A DNA stretch of 64,000 bases from Kribbella rubisoli. Its GTDB lineage: Bacteria; Actinomycetota; Actinomycetes; Propionibacteriales; Kribbellaceae. The stretch covers positions 310,001 through 374,000 of the forward strand of contig NZ_SHKR01000015.1 of assembly GCF_004217145.1 (NCBI RefSeq), read 5' to 3'. Made by a program: the position numbers and the translations under genes. A model generated the notes under the pieces. That model ran no database searches and had not been told where the DNA came from. It saw only the letters and a program-made list of their open reading frames with translations. Below, one piece after another: positions 1-9,066 of this stretch (within the stretch, counting starts at the first letter, position 1; every line of letters starts with the position of its first letter).

Positions 1-122
1 CCGGTACGGCGCAACTCCCGGCGCCGCGGACGTGGCGGAACAAGGGCGCGACCGGCTTCGGCACCAAGCTGCTGATCGAGTTCGCGCTCCGGTTCGCCGC
101 ACCGAAGGACGGAGCCGCATGA
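1..122 (+). CDS. C-terminal end of an unidentified protein (5' end outside window)
   Basis: An open frame runs in from the left edge and stops at TGA 120-122. The last 39 residues include the stretch WRNKGATGFGTKLL and end in AAPKDGAA. I do not recognise the family. The stop overlaps the ATG of the next gene in an ATGA arrangement, so the two genes are probably translationally coupled and in one operon with the AbgT transporter. In enterobacteria AbgT genes sit beside peptidase-like AbgA/AbgB subunits, but this tail shows no M20-peptidase feature I can name, so that role is not claimed. Confidence 0.6.
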   Translation, partial: GTAQLPAPRTWRNKGATGFGTKLLIEFALRFAAPKDGAA

Positions 123-1789
123 ACGCGAAGGCGGTTCCCGACGACAAGCCGGTGAAGAAGGGCGGGATGCAGCGCGTCCTCGACGGCATCGAGCGGGTCG
201 GCAACAAGGTCCCCCACCCGGCGCTGATCTTCCTGGGGCTGATCGTGCTCGTGATCGCCCTGTCGGCGATCCTGTCCGCGGCCGGGACGAGCGTGACCAC
301 CGAGGTCGCCGAGCCGGCCACGGCCCAGGTCGCACCCGAGTACGAGGGCGGCACCAGCGTCGCCGGCAACGACGCACCGCCCGCGCCGGCGATCCCGGAC
401 TACACGGTCAAGCACGAGACCATCACCGCCGAGAGCCTGCTGACCGGCGACGGCATCCGGTTCATCTTCACCACGGCGGTGCAGAACTTCAACGACTTCG
501 GTGTGGTCGCGGTGATCCTGGTCGCGATGATCGGGGTCGGCGTCGCCGAGGAGGCGGGGCTGATCGCCGCGCTGATCCGGAAGATGGTGAAAGTCGCGCC
601 CAAGGGGGCGATCACGTTCATCATCGTGCTGCTCGGCGGCATCTCGAGCGTCGCGTCCGATGCGGGCTATCTGGTCCTGATACCGCTCGGCGCGGCGGCG
701 TTCGCGTCGCTCGGGCGGCATCCGCTGGCCGGCATCGCGGCGGCGTACGCCGGTGTGAGTGCGGCGTTCTTCGTGAACATCCTGATCACTCCGGCTGACG
801 GCATCATCACCGAGGTCACCAACGAGACGATCAAACTGGTCTCTCCCGACGTCCACCTGAACGTCACGCAGAACCTCTACTTCAGCATCGCCGCGACCCT
901 GTTCTGCGCAGCGGTGATGACGTTCATCACCGAGCGCCTCCTCGAGCCGCGGCTGGGCAAGTACGACCCGGCCGAGGCGCCCGACGACGCGCCGGTCGAC
1001 CACAAGCCGAGCGAAGAGGAGATGCAGCTGGAGTCCCGCGGACTGCGGTGGTCGGTCTACTACCTGCTCGTCGCGGTCGCGATCGTGTCGGCGCTGACGT
1101 TCATCCCCAACGCTCCGTTGCGCAACCCGGAGACCGGCGAGATCTTCGGGTCCTCGCCGTTCATGAGCAGCCTGCTCTTCATCATCTCGATGCTGTTCCT
1201 CGCGGCGGGTCTCGGCTACGGCCGGGGCGCGAAGTCGCTGGTCGGCAGCACGAACGTGATCAACGCGATCGTGAAGACGTTCAACGGGCTCGGCGGGCTG
1301 ATCTTCCTGATGCTGCTGATCGCGCAGTTCATTGCCTACTTCAACTACTCGAACATGTCGAAGCTGGCCGCGACCGGTCTGGCCGACCTGCTCGAGCGCG
1401 CGGACATCGGGGCGTTGCCGTTGCTGATCGGCTTCATCCTGCTGGTCTTCATCATCGACCTGATCATGCCCGGCGTGATCCCGAAGTGGGCGATCCTGGC
1501 GCCGATCTTCATCCCGTTGTTCTACCGGCTCGGCATCGCGCCGCAGACCGTGATCGCGGCGTACCGGGTCGGGGACGGTCCGGCGAACGTGATCACACCG
1601 CTGATGGTGTACCTGCCGTTCATCGTTCTCGTCTGCCAGCGGTACCGGAAGAAGGCCGGTATGGGCACGGTCGTGTCGATGATGCTGCCGTACACCGGGA
1701 TCGTGCTGGTCGCGTGGACGCTGTTCTACATCGTCTGGTACCTGATCGGGATTCCGTGGGGTCCGTCCGCTCCGGTTCACCTCGGCTAG
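119..1789 (+). CDS. AbgT-family transporter (p-aminobenzoyl-glutamate type)
   Basis: This is a 556-residue polytopic membrane protein. The start is ATG 119, which overlaps the preceding stop and follows GGACGGAG; an in-frame start at 32 would lie inside the upstream gene. Family marks are SDAGYLVLIPLGA near residues 180-192 and RVGDGPANVITPLM near 483-496. The family includes YdaH and MtrF, which export sulfonamides or move p-aminobenzoyl-glutamate. The last motif departs from the usual GDS-x-TN pattern: Ser and Thr are replaced by Gly and Ala. After the first membrane segment (about 35-55) there is an Ala/Pro-rich extracytoplasmic loop to about residue 100. Substrate is not predictable. It lies upstream of an SLC13-type permease and a glutaminase in the same direction, which suggests amino-acid or glutamyl-compound handling. 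Confidence 0.88.
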   Translation: MNAKAVPDDKPVKKGGMQRVLDGIERVGNKVPHPALIFLGLIVLVIALSAILSAAGTSVTTEVAEPATAQVAPEYEGGTSVAGNDAPPAPAIPDYTVKHETITAESLLTGDGIRFIFTTAVQNFNDFGVVAVILVAMIGVGVAEEAGLIAALIRKMVKVAPKGAITFIIVLLGGISSVASDAGYLVLIPLGAAAFASLGRHPLAGIAAAYAGVSAAFFVNILITPADGIITEVTNETIKLVSPDVHLNVTQNLYFSIAATLFCAAVMTFITERLLEPRLGKYDPAEAPDDAPVDHKPSEEEMQLESRGLRWSVYYLLVAVAIVSALTFIPNAPLRNPETGEIFGSSPFMSSLLFIISMLFLAAGLGYGRGAKSLVGSTNVINAIVKTFNGLGGLIFLMLLIAQFIAYFNYSNMSKLAATGLADLLERADIGALPLLIGFILLVFIIDLIMPGVIPKWAILAPIFIPLFYRLGIAPQTVIAAYRVGDGPANVITPLMVYLPFIVLVCQRYRKKAGMGTVVSMMLPYTGIVLVAWTLFYIVWYLIGIPWGPSAPVHLG

Positions 1790-1805
1790 GCAGTCGGGAC
1801 CAGAG

Positions 1806-3596
1806 ATGGATGACGGCACGCTCAGCCTGATCATCCTCGGAGCGGCCGTCGTACTGTTCGTGTGGAACAGGCTGCCCGTCGATGTCGTCGCGGTGCTCGT
1901 CGCCCTGTCGTTGTGGGCGACGGGCGTGCTGGGTTTCACCGATGTCCTGGCGGGCTTCGGCGATCCGGTGGTGATCTTCATCGCCACGTTGTTCGTGGTG
2001 AGCGAGGGCGTCGACTCGACGGGCGTGACCGCGTGGGCCGGCCAGACCATCGTCCGGTACGCCGGAACCACGCGAACCCGGCTGTTGATCGCCGTCACGG
2101 CGTTGTGTGCGGTGTTGTCCGCCCTCATCACGCTGAACGGATCCGTCGCGGCGCTGCTCCCGCTCGTGGTCATGCTCGCGATCCGGATCGGCCAGCCGCC
2201 GTCCCAGATGCTGATGCCGCTCACGTTCGCGGGCAGTGCGGGATCGTTGCTGATGCTGACCGGGACGCCGGTGAACATCATCGTGTCGGAGGCGGCGAGC
2301 GATGCGGGTGCGGGTCCGTTCCCGTTCTTCTCGTTCGCGATCGTCGGCGTGCCGCTGGTGCTCGGCACGATCGCGATCTCGGTGCTGCTCGGTCCGAAGC
2401 TGTTGCCGTCCGCCCGGCCAACGCACCAGGCGACCGACTTCGCGGTGCATGCCCGGACGCTCGACGTGCACTACGCGTTGCGGGACGGCTTCTACCGCCT
2501 GCAGGTACGGGATCTGTCGCCGTTCCTCGGGCAGAGCGTGCGCGAGCTCGACCTCACGCCGTACCCGGGGGTGGAGATCGTCGGCGTACAGGACGGGAAG
2601 GGGCACAACCGCACGGACGCGGCGATCGACGCGGGTGACGTGCTGGTGGTGACCGGGCCGTCGGAGAAAGTCAGCAATCTGGTTGTCGACAATCTGCTCG
2701 CGGTCAGCATGACACCTGTCGACGATCTACTGACGCGGGATTCGGGTGTGGTCGAGGCGGTGATCCCGCCGCGGTCCGCACTCGTCGGCGAGACGGTCTT
2801 CCCGGGGATGCACCGCGGTCACGACCTGGTGATCATCGCCGTACAGCGGATGGGCAAGGACCGGGGCAACCGGCACACCCAGCTGGCCGAGGGCGACGCG
2901 CTCCTCGTGCACGGTCCGTGGGAGACCTTGGAGGAGCTCAGCCGGGACCGGGACATCCTGCTCGTCGACTCGCCGGAGCTGGTACGGCGGCAGGCTGTGC
3001 CGTGGGGGCCGAAGGCTTCCGTGGCCGTCGCGATCCTGGCGGCGATGGTCGTGCTGCTGGCGACCGGCGCGGTGCCGCCGGCGATGGCTGGTCTGCTGGC
3101 CGCGACGGCGATGGTACTGACGCGGGTGGTCGGTCCGAGTCAGGCCTATCGGGCGATCTCCTGGCAGATCGTGGTCCTGATCGGTTCGCTGATCCCGTTG
3201 TCCGGCGCGATCCAGTCCAGTGGCGGCGCGGACCGGATCGCCGACCTGATCATCGATGCCGTCGGGCCGGGCCGGCCGTATTTGTTGCTGTTGGCACTCT
3301 TCGTGGTCACGGCCGCGCTGGGCCAGATGGTCAGCAATACCGCGACGGTGCTGATCGTGGCGCCGATCGCGGTCGCGGCAGCTGAGGGCACCGGGACCAA
3401 CGTCAAACCGGTGCTGATGCTGATCGCGGTCGCCGGTGCGGCCTCGCTGCTGACCCCGATCTCGACGCCCGCGAACATGATGATCATGAGTCCGGCGGGC
3501 TACCGGTTCGGGGACTACTGGAAGCTCGGGCTGGTCGTGATGGCGTGGTGGTTGCTGACAGCAATCATCATAGTCCCGCTCGTCTGGTCGTTCTGA
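1806..3596 (+). CDS. SLC13/DASS-type permease with two TrkA-C domains
   Basis: This 596-residue ion-coupled transporter has two blocks of membrane segments around a soluble centre. Residues about 10-210 hold the first hydrophobic block with GTPVNIIVSEA, the counterpart of the first SNT-like substrate motif. Residues about 215-390 carry two TrkA-C/RCK-C-like regulatory modules. Residues about 400-596 hold the second block with VSNTATVLIVAP, the classic SNT motif. This layout is typical of bacterial SLC13 permeases that move dicarboxylates, sulfate or other anions. The substrate cannot be read from the sequence. It starts 16 nt after the AbgT gene and its stop is 1 nt from the glutaminase start, so the three are almost certainly one transcript. 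Confidence 0.88.
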   Translation: MDDGTLSLIILGAAVVLFVWNRLPVDVVAVLVALSLWATGVLGFTDVLAGFGDPVVIFIATLFVVSEGVDSTGVTAWAGQTIVRYAGTTRTRLLIAVTALCAVLSALITLNGSVAALLPLVVMLAIRIGQPPSQMLMPLTFAGSAGSLLMLTGTPVNIIVSEAASDAGAGPFPFFSFAIVGVPLVLGTIAISVLLGPKLLPSARPTHQATDFAVHARTLDVHYALRDGFYRLQVRDLSPFLGQSVRELDLTPYPGVEIVGVQDGKGHNRTDAAIDAGDVLVVTGPSEKVSNLVVDNLLAVSMTPVDDLLTRDSGVVEAVIPPRSALVGETVFPGMHRGHDLVIIAVQRMGKDRGNRHTQLAEGDALLVHGPWETLEELSRDRDILLVDSPELVRRQAVPWGPKASVAVAILAAMVVLLATGAVPPAMAGLLAATAMVLTRVVGPSQAYRAISWQIVVLIGSLIPLSGAIQSSGGADRIADLIIDAVGPGRPYLLLLALFVVTAALGQMVSNTATVLIVAPIAVAAAEGTGTNVKPVLMLIAVAGAASLLTPISTPANMMIMSPAGYRFGDYWKLGLVVMAWWLLTAIIIVPLVWSF

Positions 3597-3597
3597 G

Positions 3598-4584
3598 GTG
3601 TCGGCCGGCCGGTACATCTCGACGGGTGGACTGCCCGATGTGTCGATTGTCGACGATCTGGTGCGGGCGACGTACGAGCGGTACCGGGGCGTCACCGAAG
3701 GGGCGGTGTCCGAGGTGTACCCGGCGTTGGCCCGGGTCGATCCGGACACGTTCGGGGTGTGTGTCGCGGCGACGAACGGACGGCTGTTCGAGGCGGGTGA
3801 CGCGCGTCGGCCGTTCACGATCATGAGCGTCGCCAAGCCGTTCGTGTTCGCGCTGATGTGCCAGGCGGTCGGTGTCGATGCGATCCGTGAGTTGGTCGGG
3901 ATGAACGCGACCGGTCTGCCGTTCAACTCGGTGCAAGCGGTCGAACGGTCGCCCGCCGGGCGGACCAACCCGATGGTGAATCCGGGGGCGATCGCAACGA
4001 CCAGTCTGACGCCGGGCAGTGCGCTGGAGGATCGCTGGCAGTTCATCGTCAGCGGGTTGTCTCGGTTCGCGGGTCGTGCGCTTGAGCTGGATGAAGAGGT
4101 GTTGGAGTCAGCGCTGGCTACCAACCATCGCAATCGTGCGCTGGCGGCTCTCCTGAAGAGCGTGGGCGGCCTGGCAGGTGATGCTGCTGAGGCGACCGAG
4201 CTCTATACGCGGCAGAGCTGTTTGGGCGTTGCGGCGACAGACCTCGCGGTGATGGGTGCGACGCTGGCGGATGGCGGGGTCTGTCCGCTGACTCAGGAAC
4301 GTGTCGTCGACGCGGATGTCGCTCGGGTGACGTTGGTGGTAATGGCGATCGCGGGGCTGTACGAGACGTCGGGGGACTGGCTGCTCGATGTCGGCGTACC
4401 GGGGAAGAGCGGGATCGGCGGCGGCATCGTGACGGTCTCGCCTGGCAAAGGTGCGCTGGGCACGTTCGCGCCGCGGCTGGACCGGGCGGGCAACAGCGTG
4501 CAGGGCCAGCTGGCCGCACAATTCCTGGCACGGCAGCTGGGCCTCGACCTGCTGGCATCCCAACCCGTCCCACCCGCCTCTTAG
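3598..4584 (+). CDS. glsA: Glutaminase (serine-dependent, GlsA type)
   Basis: Hydrolyses L-glutamine to glutamate and ammonia in the cytoplasm. At 328 residues it is normal for the bacterial glutaminase family, which has a beta-lactamase-like fold. The Ser-x-x-Lys catalytic motif is SVAKPF (about residues 78-83), followed by NPMVNPGAI (about 124) and KSGIGGGI (about 270). The GTG start lies 1 nt after the stop of the permease gene, so expression is probably coupled. The 3' end overlaps the convergent protease gene by 4 bp. The two upstream transporters may supply glutamyl substrates or export products, which is inference from position only. Confidence 0.93.
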   Translation: MSAGRYISTGGLPDVSIVDDLVRATYERYRGVTEGAVSEVYPALARVDPDTFGVCVAATNGRLFEAGDARRPFTIMSVAKPFVFALMCQAVGVDAIRELVGMNATGLPFNSVQAVERSPAGRTNPMVNPGAIATTSLTPGSALEDRWQFIVSGLSRFAGRALELDEEVLESALATNHRNRALAALLKSVGGLAGDAAEATELYTRQSCLGVAATDLAVMGATLADGGVCPLTQERVVDADVARVTLVVMAIAGLYETSGDWLLDVGVPGKSGIGGGIVTVSPGKGALGTFAPRLDRAGNSVQGQLAAQFLARQLGLDLLASQPVPPAS

Positions 4585-5699
4585 GGCGCGGCGAGCGTGA
4601 GCTTGGCGGTGGCTGCCGCGGCGCCTGCGCGTACGTAGGTCAGCTCGACGGTGTCGCCGACCTTGCGCGTCAGCGTCGCGACGACGATCTGCTCGCTGCT
4701 GACGGCCGGTTGACCGTCGACCTTGGTGATCACGTCGCCGGCCTTCAGACCGGCCTCGGCGCCCGGCCCGGTCGCCGCGAGAACGAAGAGTCCGCTCGGC
4801 CCACCCGACGCCTGAGCAAGCGCCGGCGGGATCTCCTGGACCTGCAGCCCGGTCGTCGGGTGCCCAGGTTTCCCGGTCCGGATCAGCTCGTCGGCGATCG
4901 GACTCGCGAGATCGATCGGGATCGCGAAGCCAAGGCCGACACTTCCGCCACCGCTGACCCCTGACGCGTTCGGGACGGTGGCGATCGCGGCGTTCACCCC
5001 GACCAGCTTCCCGGCACAGTCGACCAGCGCACCGCCGCTGTTGCCAGGGTTGATAGCGGCATCGGTCTGGATCGCGCCGATCAAGTGGTGCGTCACCGAG
5101 TCACCCGGCACCGGTACATAGCGATCGAGCGCGCTGACGATCCCCGACGTCACCGTGCTCGCGAGACCGAGCGGAGCACCGAGCGCGACCACCGGCTGGC
5201 CCACCTGCAGATTCGCCGACGAGCCGACCCCGATCACCGGATACCCCTTCGCCTCGTCAGCAGCCTTAAGTACGGCGAGATCGGTACTCGGATCACGCCC
5301 GACGATCGTCGCCGCAGCGCTGTGGCCATCGCTGTACTGGACGGAGATCGCACCGCCTGCGGTTGCCGGCGAGATGACGTGGTCGTTGGTGAGGATGTAA
5401 CCGCCGTCCCGGAACACCTGCCCCGAACCGGTGCCGGCCGCGGCGCCGCTGCTCGCCGAGATCGTGACGATCGACGGCAGGACCTGATTCGCGACCGGGA
5501 TCGCCGCACACATCGCCGTACCGGCTTGGCCGCCGGCCGATGACGCGCTGGCGGTGTCTCCGCTGCGGCGCACGCTGACGATGATCAGCGTGACGACGAG
5601 CGCGGCGACGATCACGCCTTCCGCGATGGCGGTGATCAGCAGCCGGCTCGGGCCGCGCTTCACCGCGGGCTGTTGCGGACCGCCGTCAGCCTGGGACAT
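4581..5699 (-). CDS. HtrA/DegP-like serine protease with PDZ domain
   Basis: Membrane-anchored S1C protease of 372 residues for envelope protein quality control. A short cytoplasmic tail precedes one membrane segment (about 20-43). The trypsin-like domain follows with the full triad: His107 in TNDHV, Asp140 in STDLAVLK and Ser221 in GNSGGAL. A single PDZ domain occupies about residues 280-370. This is the usual actinobacterial HtrA architecture. The gene begins 2 nt after the stop of the Vps62-like gene on the same strand, so they are probably cotranscribed. Confidence 0.93.
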   Translation of the reverse strand: MSQADGGPQQPAVKRGPSRLLITAIAEGVIVAALVVTLIIVSVRRSGDTASASSAGGQAGTAMCAAIPVANQVLPSIVTISASSGAAAGTGSGQVFRDGGYILTNDHVISPATAGGAISVQYSDGHSAAATIVGRDPSTDLAVLKAADEAKGYPVIGVGSSANLQVGQPVVALGAPLGLASTVTSGIVSALDRYVPVPGDSVTHHLIGAIQTDAAINPGNSGGALVDCAGKLVGVNAAIATVPNASGVSGGGSVGLGFAIPIDLASPIADELIRTGKPGHPTTGLQVQEIPPALAQASGGPSGLFVLAATGPGAEAGLKAGDVITKVDGQPAVSSEQIVVATLTRKVGDTVELTYVRAGAAAATAKLTLAAP

Positions 5700-5701
5700 C
5701 C

Positions 5702-7696
5702 CTACCTCCCCTGCCGAGAATAGGTACGGTCGGGATCCGGGAGGTCACCTGATCCGGGCGACTCCGCGTGGGTGACGGTGTTGTCGACGGCGCGGTCGAA
5801 GTACAGGTAGACGACGGCGGCCGCGACGAGCGGCATGGCCACCGCGAACAACAGCGACGACACCACGTTGATCAGCCTCGGCTGCAGGTCCGTCGCGAGC
5901 AGCAGGATGATCCCGGCGATCGGTCCGATCGACAGGCCGAGTCCGACGATGATCGCGAGCGGCCCGGCGGTTCGCCACCATCGGCCCTTCACCAGGAGCC
6001 GGCTGCGTTTCAGCGCCGTACTGGCTGAGACCCGCTCGGCCATAACCACAGGTATCGCGAACGCGCGACTGGCCGCGTAGCAGATGGCCAGTGGGATCGT
6101 CGCGACGATGATCGTGAGTACGGCGATGACTACGAAGTACCGCACTGACACAGCTGCCAGTGGCCGGACATTCGCTCGCACGTCACGCCAGGTGAGTGCG
6201 GTCGACACCGGGGCGTCTCGGTCGAGTCGGTCGAGTGTCGACGTGACCGCGGCCAGAAGGGCGACGTACGTCGCGGCGGTGAGGACCGTGATCGCGAGCG
6301 CGAGCAGGGAGGCCCAGAAGCCGGTCGCAGTCTCGGTCGGCGCGCCCAGATCGGTCGGCGAATCGCGCCGCATCGCCTGAAGGTCCGCGAGCAGGAGCGT
6401 GGCCAGCCCCAGTACGACGAACACTGCGGCGAATGTCCCGAACAGCCCGGGACGTCGCCGGAGCAACTGGAGCGCCGACGCCACCGTCTGCCCCCACGCG
6501 CGCCGCCTGCGAGCGGGCAATGGCGCTGCGTCGCTCCAGCGGGTCCGGCTCGCGGCGAACCAGATCAATGCGACGAGCGCGGCCAGGATCAGCACGAGCA
6601 ACCAGATCCGGTCGAGGGTCTCGCGGAGCAGGTTCGATCCGGTGCCTACAGCGGTGCAGAAGACGCCGGTGCCGCTCGGCCCGAGCACCCTGCCGGCGGG
6701 AACGATCGTGCTGTCGTCACGCCACGTCGCCTCGGCGTCCTGGATCGGCCGCACCCAGGAAGCCTTCTGGCTAGGCCCGGTCGGCCCGTCGAAGAACGAC
6801 CGCTGCCGTTCGCCCCACCGGCCCTCGAAACCCAGCCACGGGTACTCCCTCAGGTAGTCCGCGCGCGCCATCGGCACGTAGGCGACGGTCGGTCTGAGCT
6901 CGGTCGCCGGCCTGGTCGTGTCGTCGCAGCCGAGACCCTCGGACCCGCGACCGAGGTACAAGCGCCGGCCGTACTTGTTGGCGTGCGAACCCGCCGCCGG
7001 ATAGACGACAGGATGCGTGCCGTCGACGATCTCGAGCTTGGTGTCGCCCCACCGGGCCCGCTCCGCGCCGCCGTGCTGGCTGAACCCGACCGCCGTCGGG
7101 CTCGTGGCCAGCGCGGCCTCCGGCGTCGCCGCGTCGAAGACCAGTTGGACGGACTCCCAGTCGCCTTCGTGCGTGTTGTTGTAGTCGTTGAAGATGTAGA
7201 AGAACCAATACTCCAAGGAGAGCTTCCCCGGGTACGCCGGATCGTCGGCGACGTGAGCGTAGACGGTCGCCGGGTGCGTGCTGTTGATGCGAGCGGACCA
7301 CTCGGCGTAGTCGCAGCCGGGGCGCAACGGATCGCCCGGGAAATCGAGGAAGTGACCCGGGTACCCGTGGACGAGGTCCGTACCCTCAGGCTGAGTCTTG
7401 ACGAGGTCGGGCGGTCGCCACGGGCCGCGCAGGGCAACCTGCTGATCGCCCAGTACGGCGTTGACGTCGGTCGGCTGGAATTGTTCGCCGTCGTCGCAGC
7501 TCGTACCGAGCTTCTGCAGCCGGACGACGGGGGCGTAGCGGTCGGCGAGTGCCTGTGCCGCCGTGTCCTCGGGCGACACCGCCGCCGCAGCGGGTTGGGC
7601 CAGCCCGACGAACAGGGCGCCGGCCAGGGCGAACACCAGCGTCCCGCGTACCGTCATGCGACAAGGGTGGGTGCCCACAGTTCCTGGCCGGGTCAC
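5702..7696 (-). CDS. Vps62-like secreted domain fused to a membrane domain
   Basis: The product is 664 residues from GTG 7696, which overlaps the preceding stop (GTGA), or 651 from ATG 7657, which would put a clean Sec signal peptide (MTVRGTLVFALAG, ending AQPAAA) at the N-terminus. I cannot decide; neither has a strong SD. Residues about 45-330 resemble the Vps62/DUF946-like family (LSLEYWFFYIFNDYNN, HEGDWESVQLVFD, SHANKYGRRLYLG). A membrane segment follows near 370. The C-terminal half is a polytopic domain like those of glycerophosphodiester phosphodiesterase membrane proteins, with the hallmark ALKRSRLLVKGRWWR. Function is unknown; the fusion puts the Vps62-like part outside the cell. Confidence 0.72.
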   Translation of the reverse strand: MTRPGTVGTHPCRMTVRGTLVFALAGALFVGLAQPAAAAVSPEDTAAQALADRYAPVVRLQKLGTSCDDGEQFQPTDVNAVLGDQQVALRGPWRPPDLVKTQPEGTDLVHGYPGHFLDFPGDPLRPGCDYAEWSARINSTHPATVYAHVADDPAYPGKLSLEYWFFYIFNDYNNTHEGDWESVQLVFDAATPEAALATSPTAVGFSQHGGAERARWGDTKLEIVDGTHPVVYPAAGSHANKYGRRLYLGRGSEGLGCDDTTRPATELRPTVAYVPMARADYLREYPWLGFEGRWGERQRSFFDGPTGPSQKASWVRPIQDAEATWRDDSTIVPAGRVLGPSGTGVFCTAVGTGSNLLRETLDRIWLLVLILAALVALIWFAASRTRWSDAAPLPARRRRAWGQTVASALQLLRRRPGLFGTFAAVFVVLGLATLLLADLQAMRRDSPTDLGAPTETATGFWASLLALAITVLTAATYVALLAAVTSTLDRLDRDAPVSTALTWRDVRANVRPLAAVSVRYFVVIAVLTIIVATIPLAICYAASRAFAIPVVMAERVSASTALKRSRLLVKGRWWRTAGPLAIIVGLGLSIGPIAGIILLLATDLQPRLINVVSSLLFAVAMPLVAAAVVYLYFDRAVDNTVTHAESPGSGDLPDPDRTYSRQGR

Positions 7697-8772
7697 CCGT
7701 TACGGGTGAACCGCTGCCACACCATGATCGTCAGGAGCCCGACGACAACCGGCAGGAACTGGATGGCGACCCGCCACACGAGCAGCCCCGCAACGAGGTC
7801 GGTCGCCTCGACGGCAGTGTGGTCCGACACGAAGGCCGCATAGGTCGCGTCCAGTATGCCCGCGCCCATCAGCGGCAGCCCGGTCAGCGGATAGAGCACC
7901 ATGAAGCTGCAGAACATGACGGTCACGGTCGGCCCGTCCAGCTTCACCCCCACGAACCCCAGGCACAGAACGAGCACACCCGCTTCGACGCCCACCAGCA
8001 GCAGCTGGCTGAGAATCGCGAGCAACCCACGCTGCTGCATCCGCCCCGCGCTGTGCGACTGGAACGACACGAGTCGCTCCTCCCACACCGCCGGACCCGG
8101 ACTGGACGGCCGCACCCGCCGGATCAGTCGTCCGAGCAGACGCCCGATCGTTGCCGCCGTACGCTCGGCCCGCAGCGCATAGAGCAGGCCGACGAGCAGT
8201 ACGACGGCTGCCGCGCCGAAAACCAGCGCCGCCCAGGCGAACGGCGCGGAGAAGTCGCGCGTCGCCCAGAAGATCACGAAGCCCATCACCGGTGCGGCGA
8301 GGCGGGCGATGTAGAAGATCGTCGTACTGAGCGTCAGGCCCGAGGCGGCGTCGGTGTTGTCGATACCCCAGGAGCGCAGCATGGCCAGACGCAGTACGAC
8401 GTCGCCGGGCGAGGGCGCGATCGTGGCGATGGAGGCTGCCGCGACATCGCTGATCATCGCCTTCAGGTAGCTGAGACCGGCAATGAGGAGGGCCAGCGGA
8501 GCAGCCAGGATCGCCCGGCGGAACAGGATCACCACCAGCAGGACCGCGATCTGCCAGGCACTCAGATGGGTGAGGGCGTAGCCGACCTCGCTCCAGTCGA
8601 TGCCTCGCAGCAACCGCAGCAGGAGCCACGCCACCACGGCGATGACGACAAGCCGGGCCAGCTGCACCACGGGTTTCGGAATCTTCCGCCGAGCAGCTCG
8701 AGGAGTTGGCGCCGTCGGTGGAGCAGACTCAGCCACATCTCCCAGCCTGCTGACCGCGCGGACAAGCACCAT
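7693..8772 (-). CDS. Flippase-like membrane protein (UPF0104/LPG synthase TM-region family)
   Basis: Polytopic protein of 359 residues with about eight membrane segments after a basic N-terminus. The family signature region is PSPGDVVLRLAMLRSWGI near residues 120-137, matching the conserved loop of the lysylphosphatidylglycerol synthetase membrane domain family. There is no soluble aminoacyl-transferase domain, so it is not MprF itself; such stand-alone proteins are often proposed to move lipids. Its stop overlaps the start of the Vps62-like gene, so the two are coupled. Start is GTG or another codon near 8772. Confidence 0.72.
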   Translation of the reverse strand: MVLVRAVSRLGDVAESAPPTAPTPRAARRKIPKPVVQLARLVVIAVVAWLLLRLLRGIDWSEVGYALTHLSAWQIAVLLVVILFRRAILAAPLALLIAGLSYLKAMISDVAAASIATIAPSPGDVVLRLAMLRSWGIDNTDAASGLTLSTTIFYIARLAAPVMGFVIFWATRDFSAPFAWAALVFGAAAVVLLVGLLYALRAERTAATIGRLLGRLIRRVRPSSPGPAVWEERLVSFQSHSAGRMQQRGLLAILSQLLLVGVEAGVLVLCLGFVGVKLDGPTVTVMFCSFMVLYPLTGLPLMGAGILDATYAAFVSDHTAVEATDLVAGLLVWRVAIQFLPVVVGLLTIMVWQRFTRNG

Positions 8773-8846
8773 CCCCCGATCCGGGGGAGCCGAGTTGCCT
8801 ACGACAGCCGCAGAGTCCTAAGTGACGGCCGTGAAGGGGGCGTCCT

Positions 8847-9062
8847 ATGGGCCACTACGTCATCCGGGTGAAGGGAACCTTGTCGCGCGACCTGACCGAC
8901 GCGTTCCCGTCGATGACCGCTGATACCGAGCCCCCGCAGACCGTCCTGCACGGGTACCTCGACGACCAGGCGGCGCTGGCCGGCATCCTGAACCACCTGG
9001 ACATGCTCGGCATCAGCATCGTCGAAGTCCTGCAGGTCCCGCCACCGGCGAACGGACACTGA
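8847..9062 (+). CDS. Small conserved-looking protein, function unknown
   Basis: A 71-residue soluble protein starting at ATG 8847 with a good SD (AAGGGGG, spacing about 7). It contains VLHGYLDDQAALAGILNHLD and LGISIVEVLQV, a pattern of beta strand, helix and strand. I have seen short actinobacterial proteins of this type but cannot assign a family or function. It ends 4 nt before the start of the next membrane protein on the same strand and is likely cotranscribed with it. Confidence 0.7.
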   Translation: MGHYVIRVKGTLSRDLTDAFPSMTADTEPPQTVLHGYLDDQAALAGILNHLDMLGISIVEVLQVPPPANGH

Positions 9063-9066
9063 GCAC

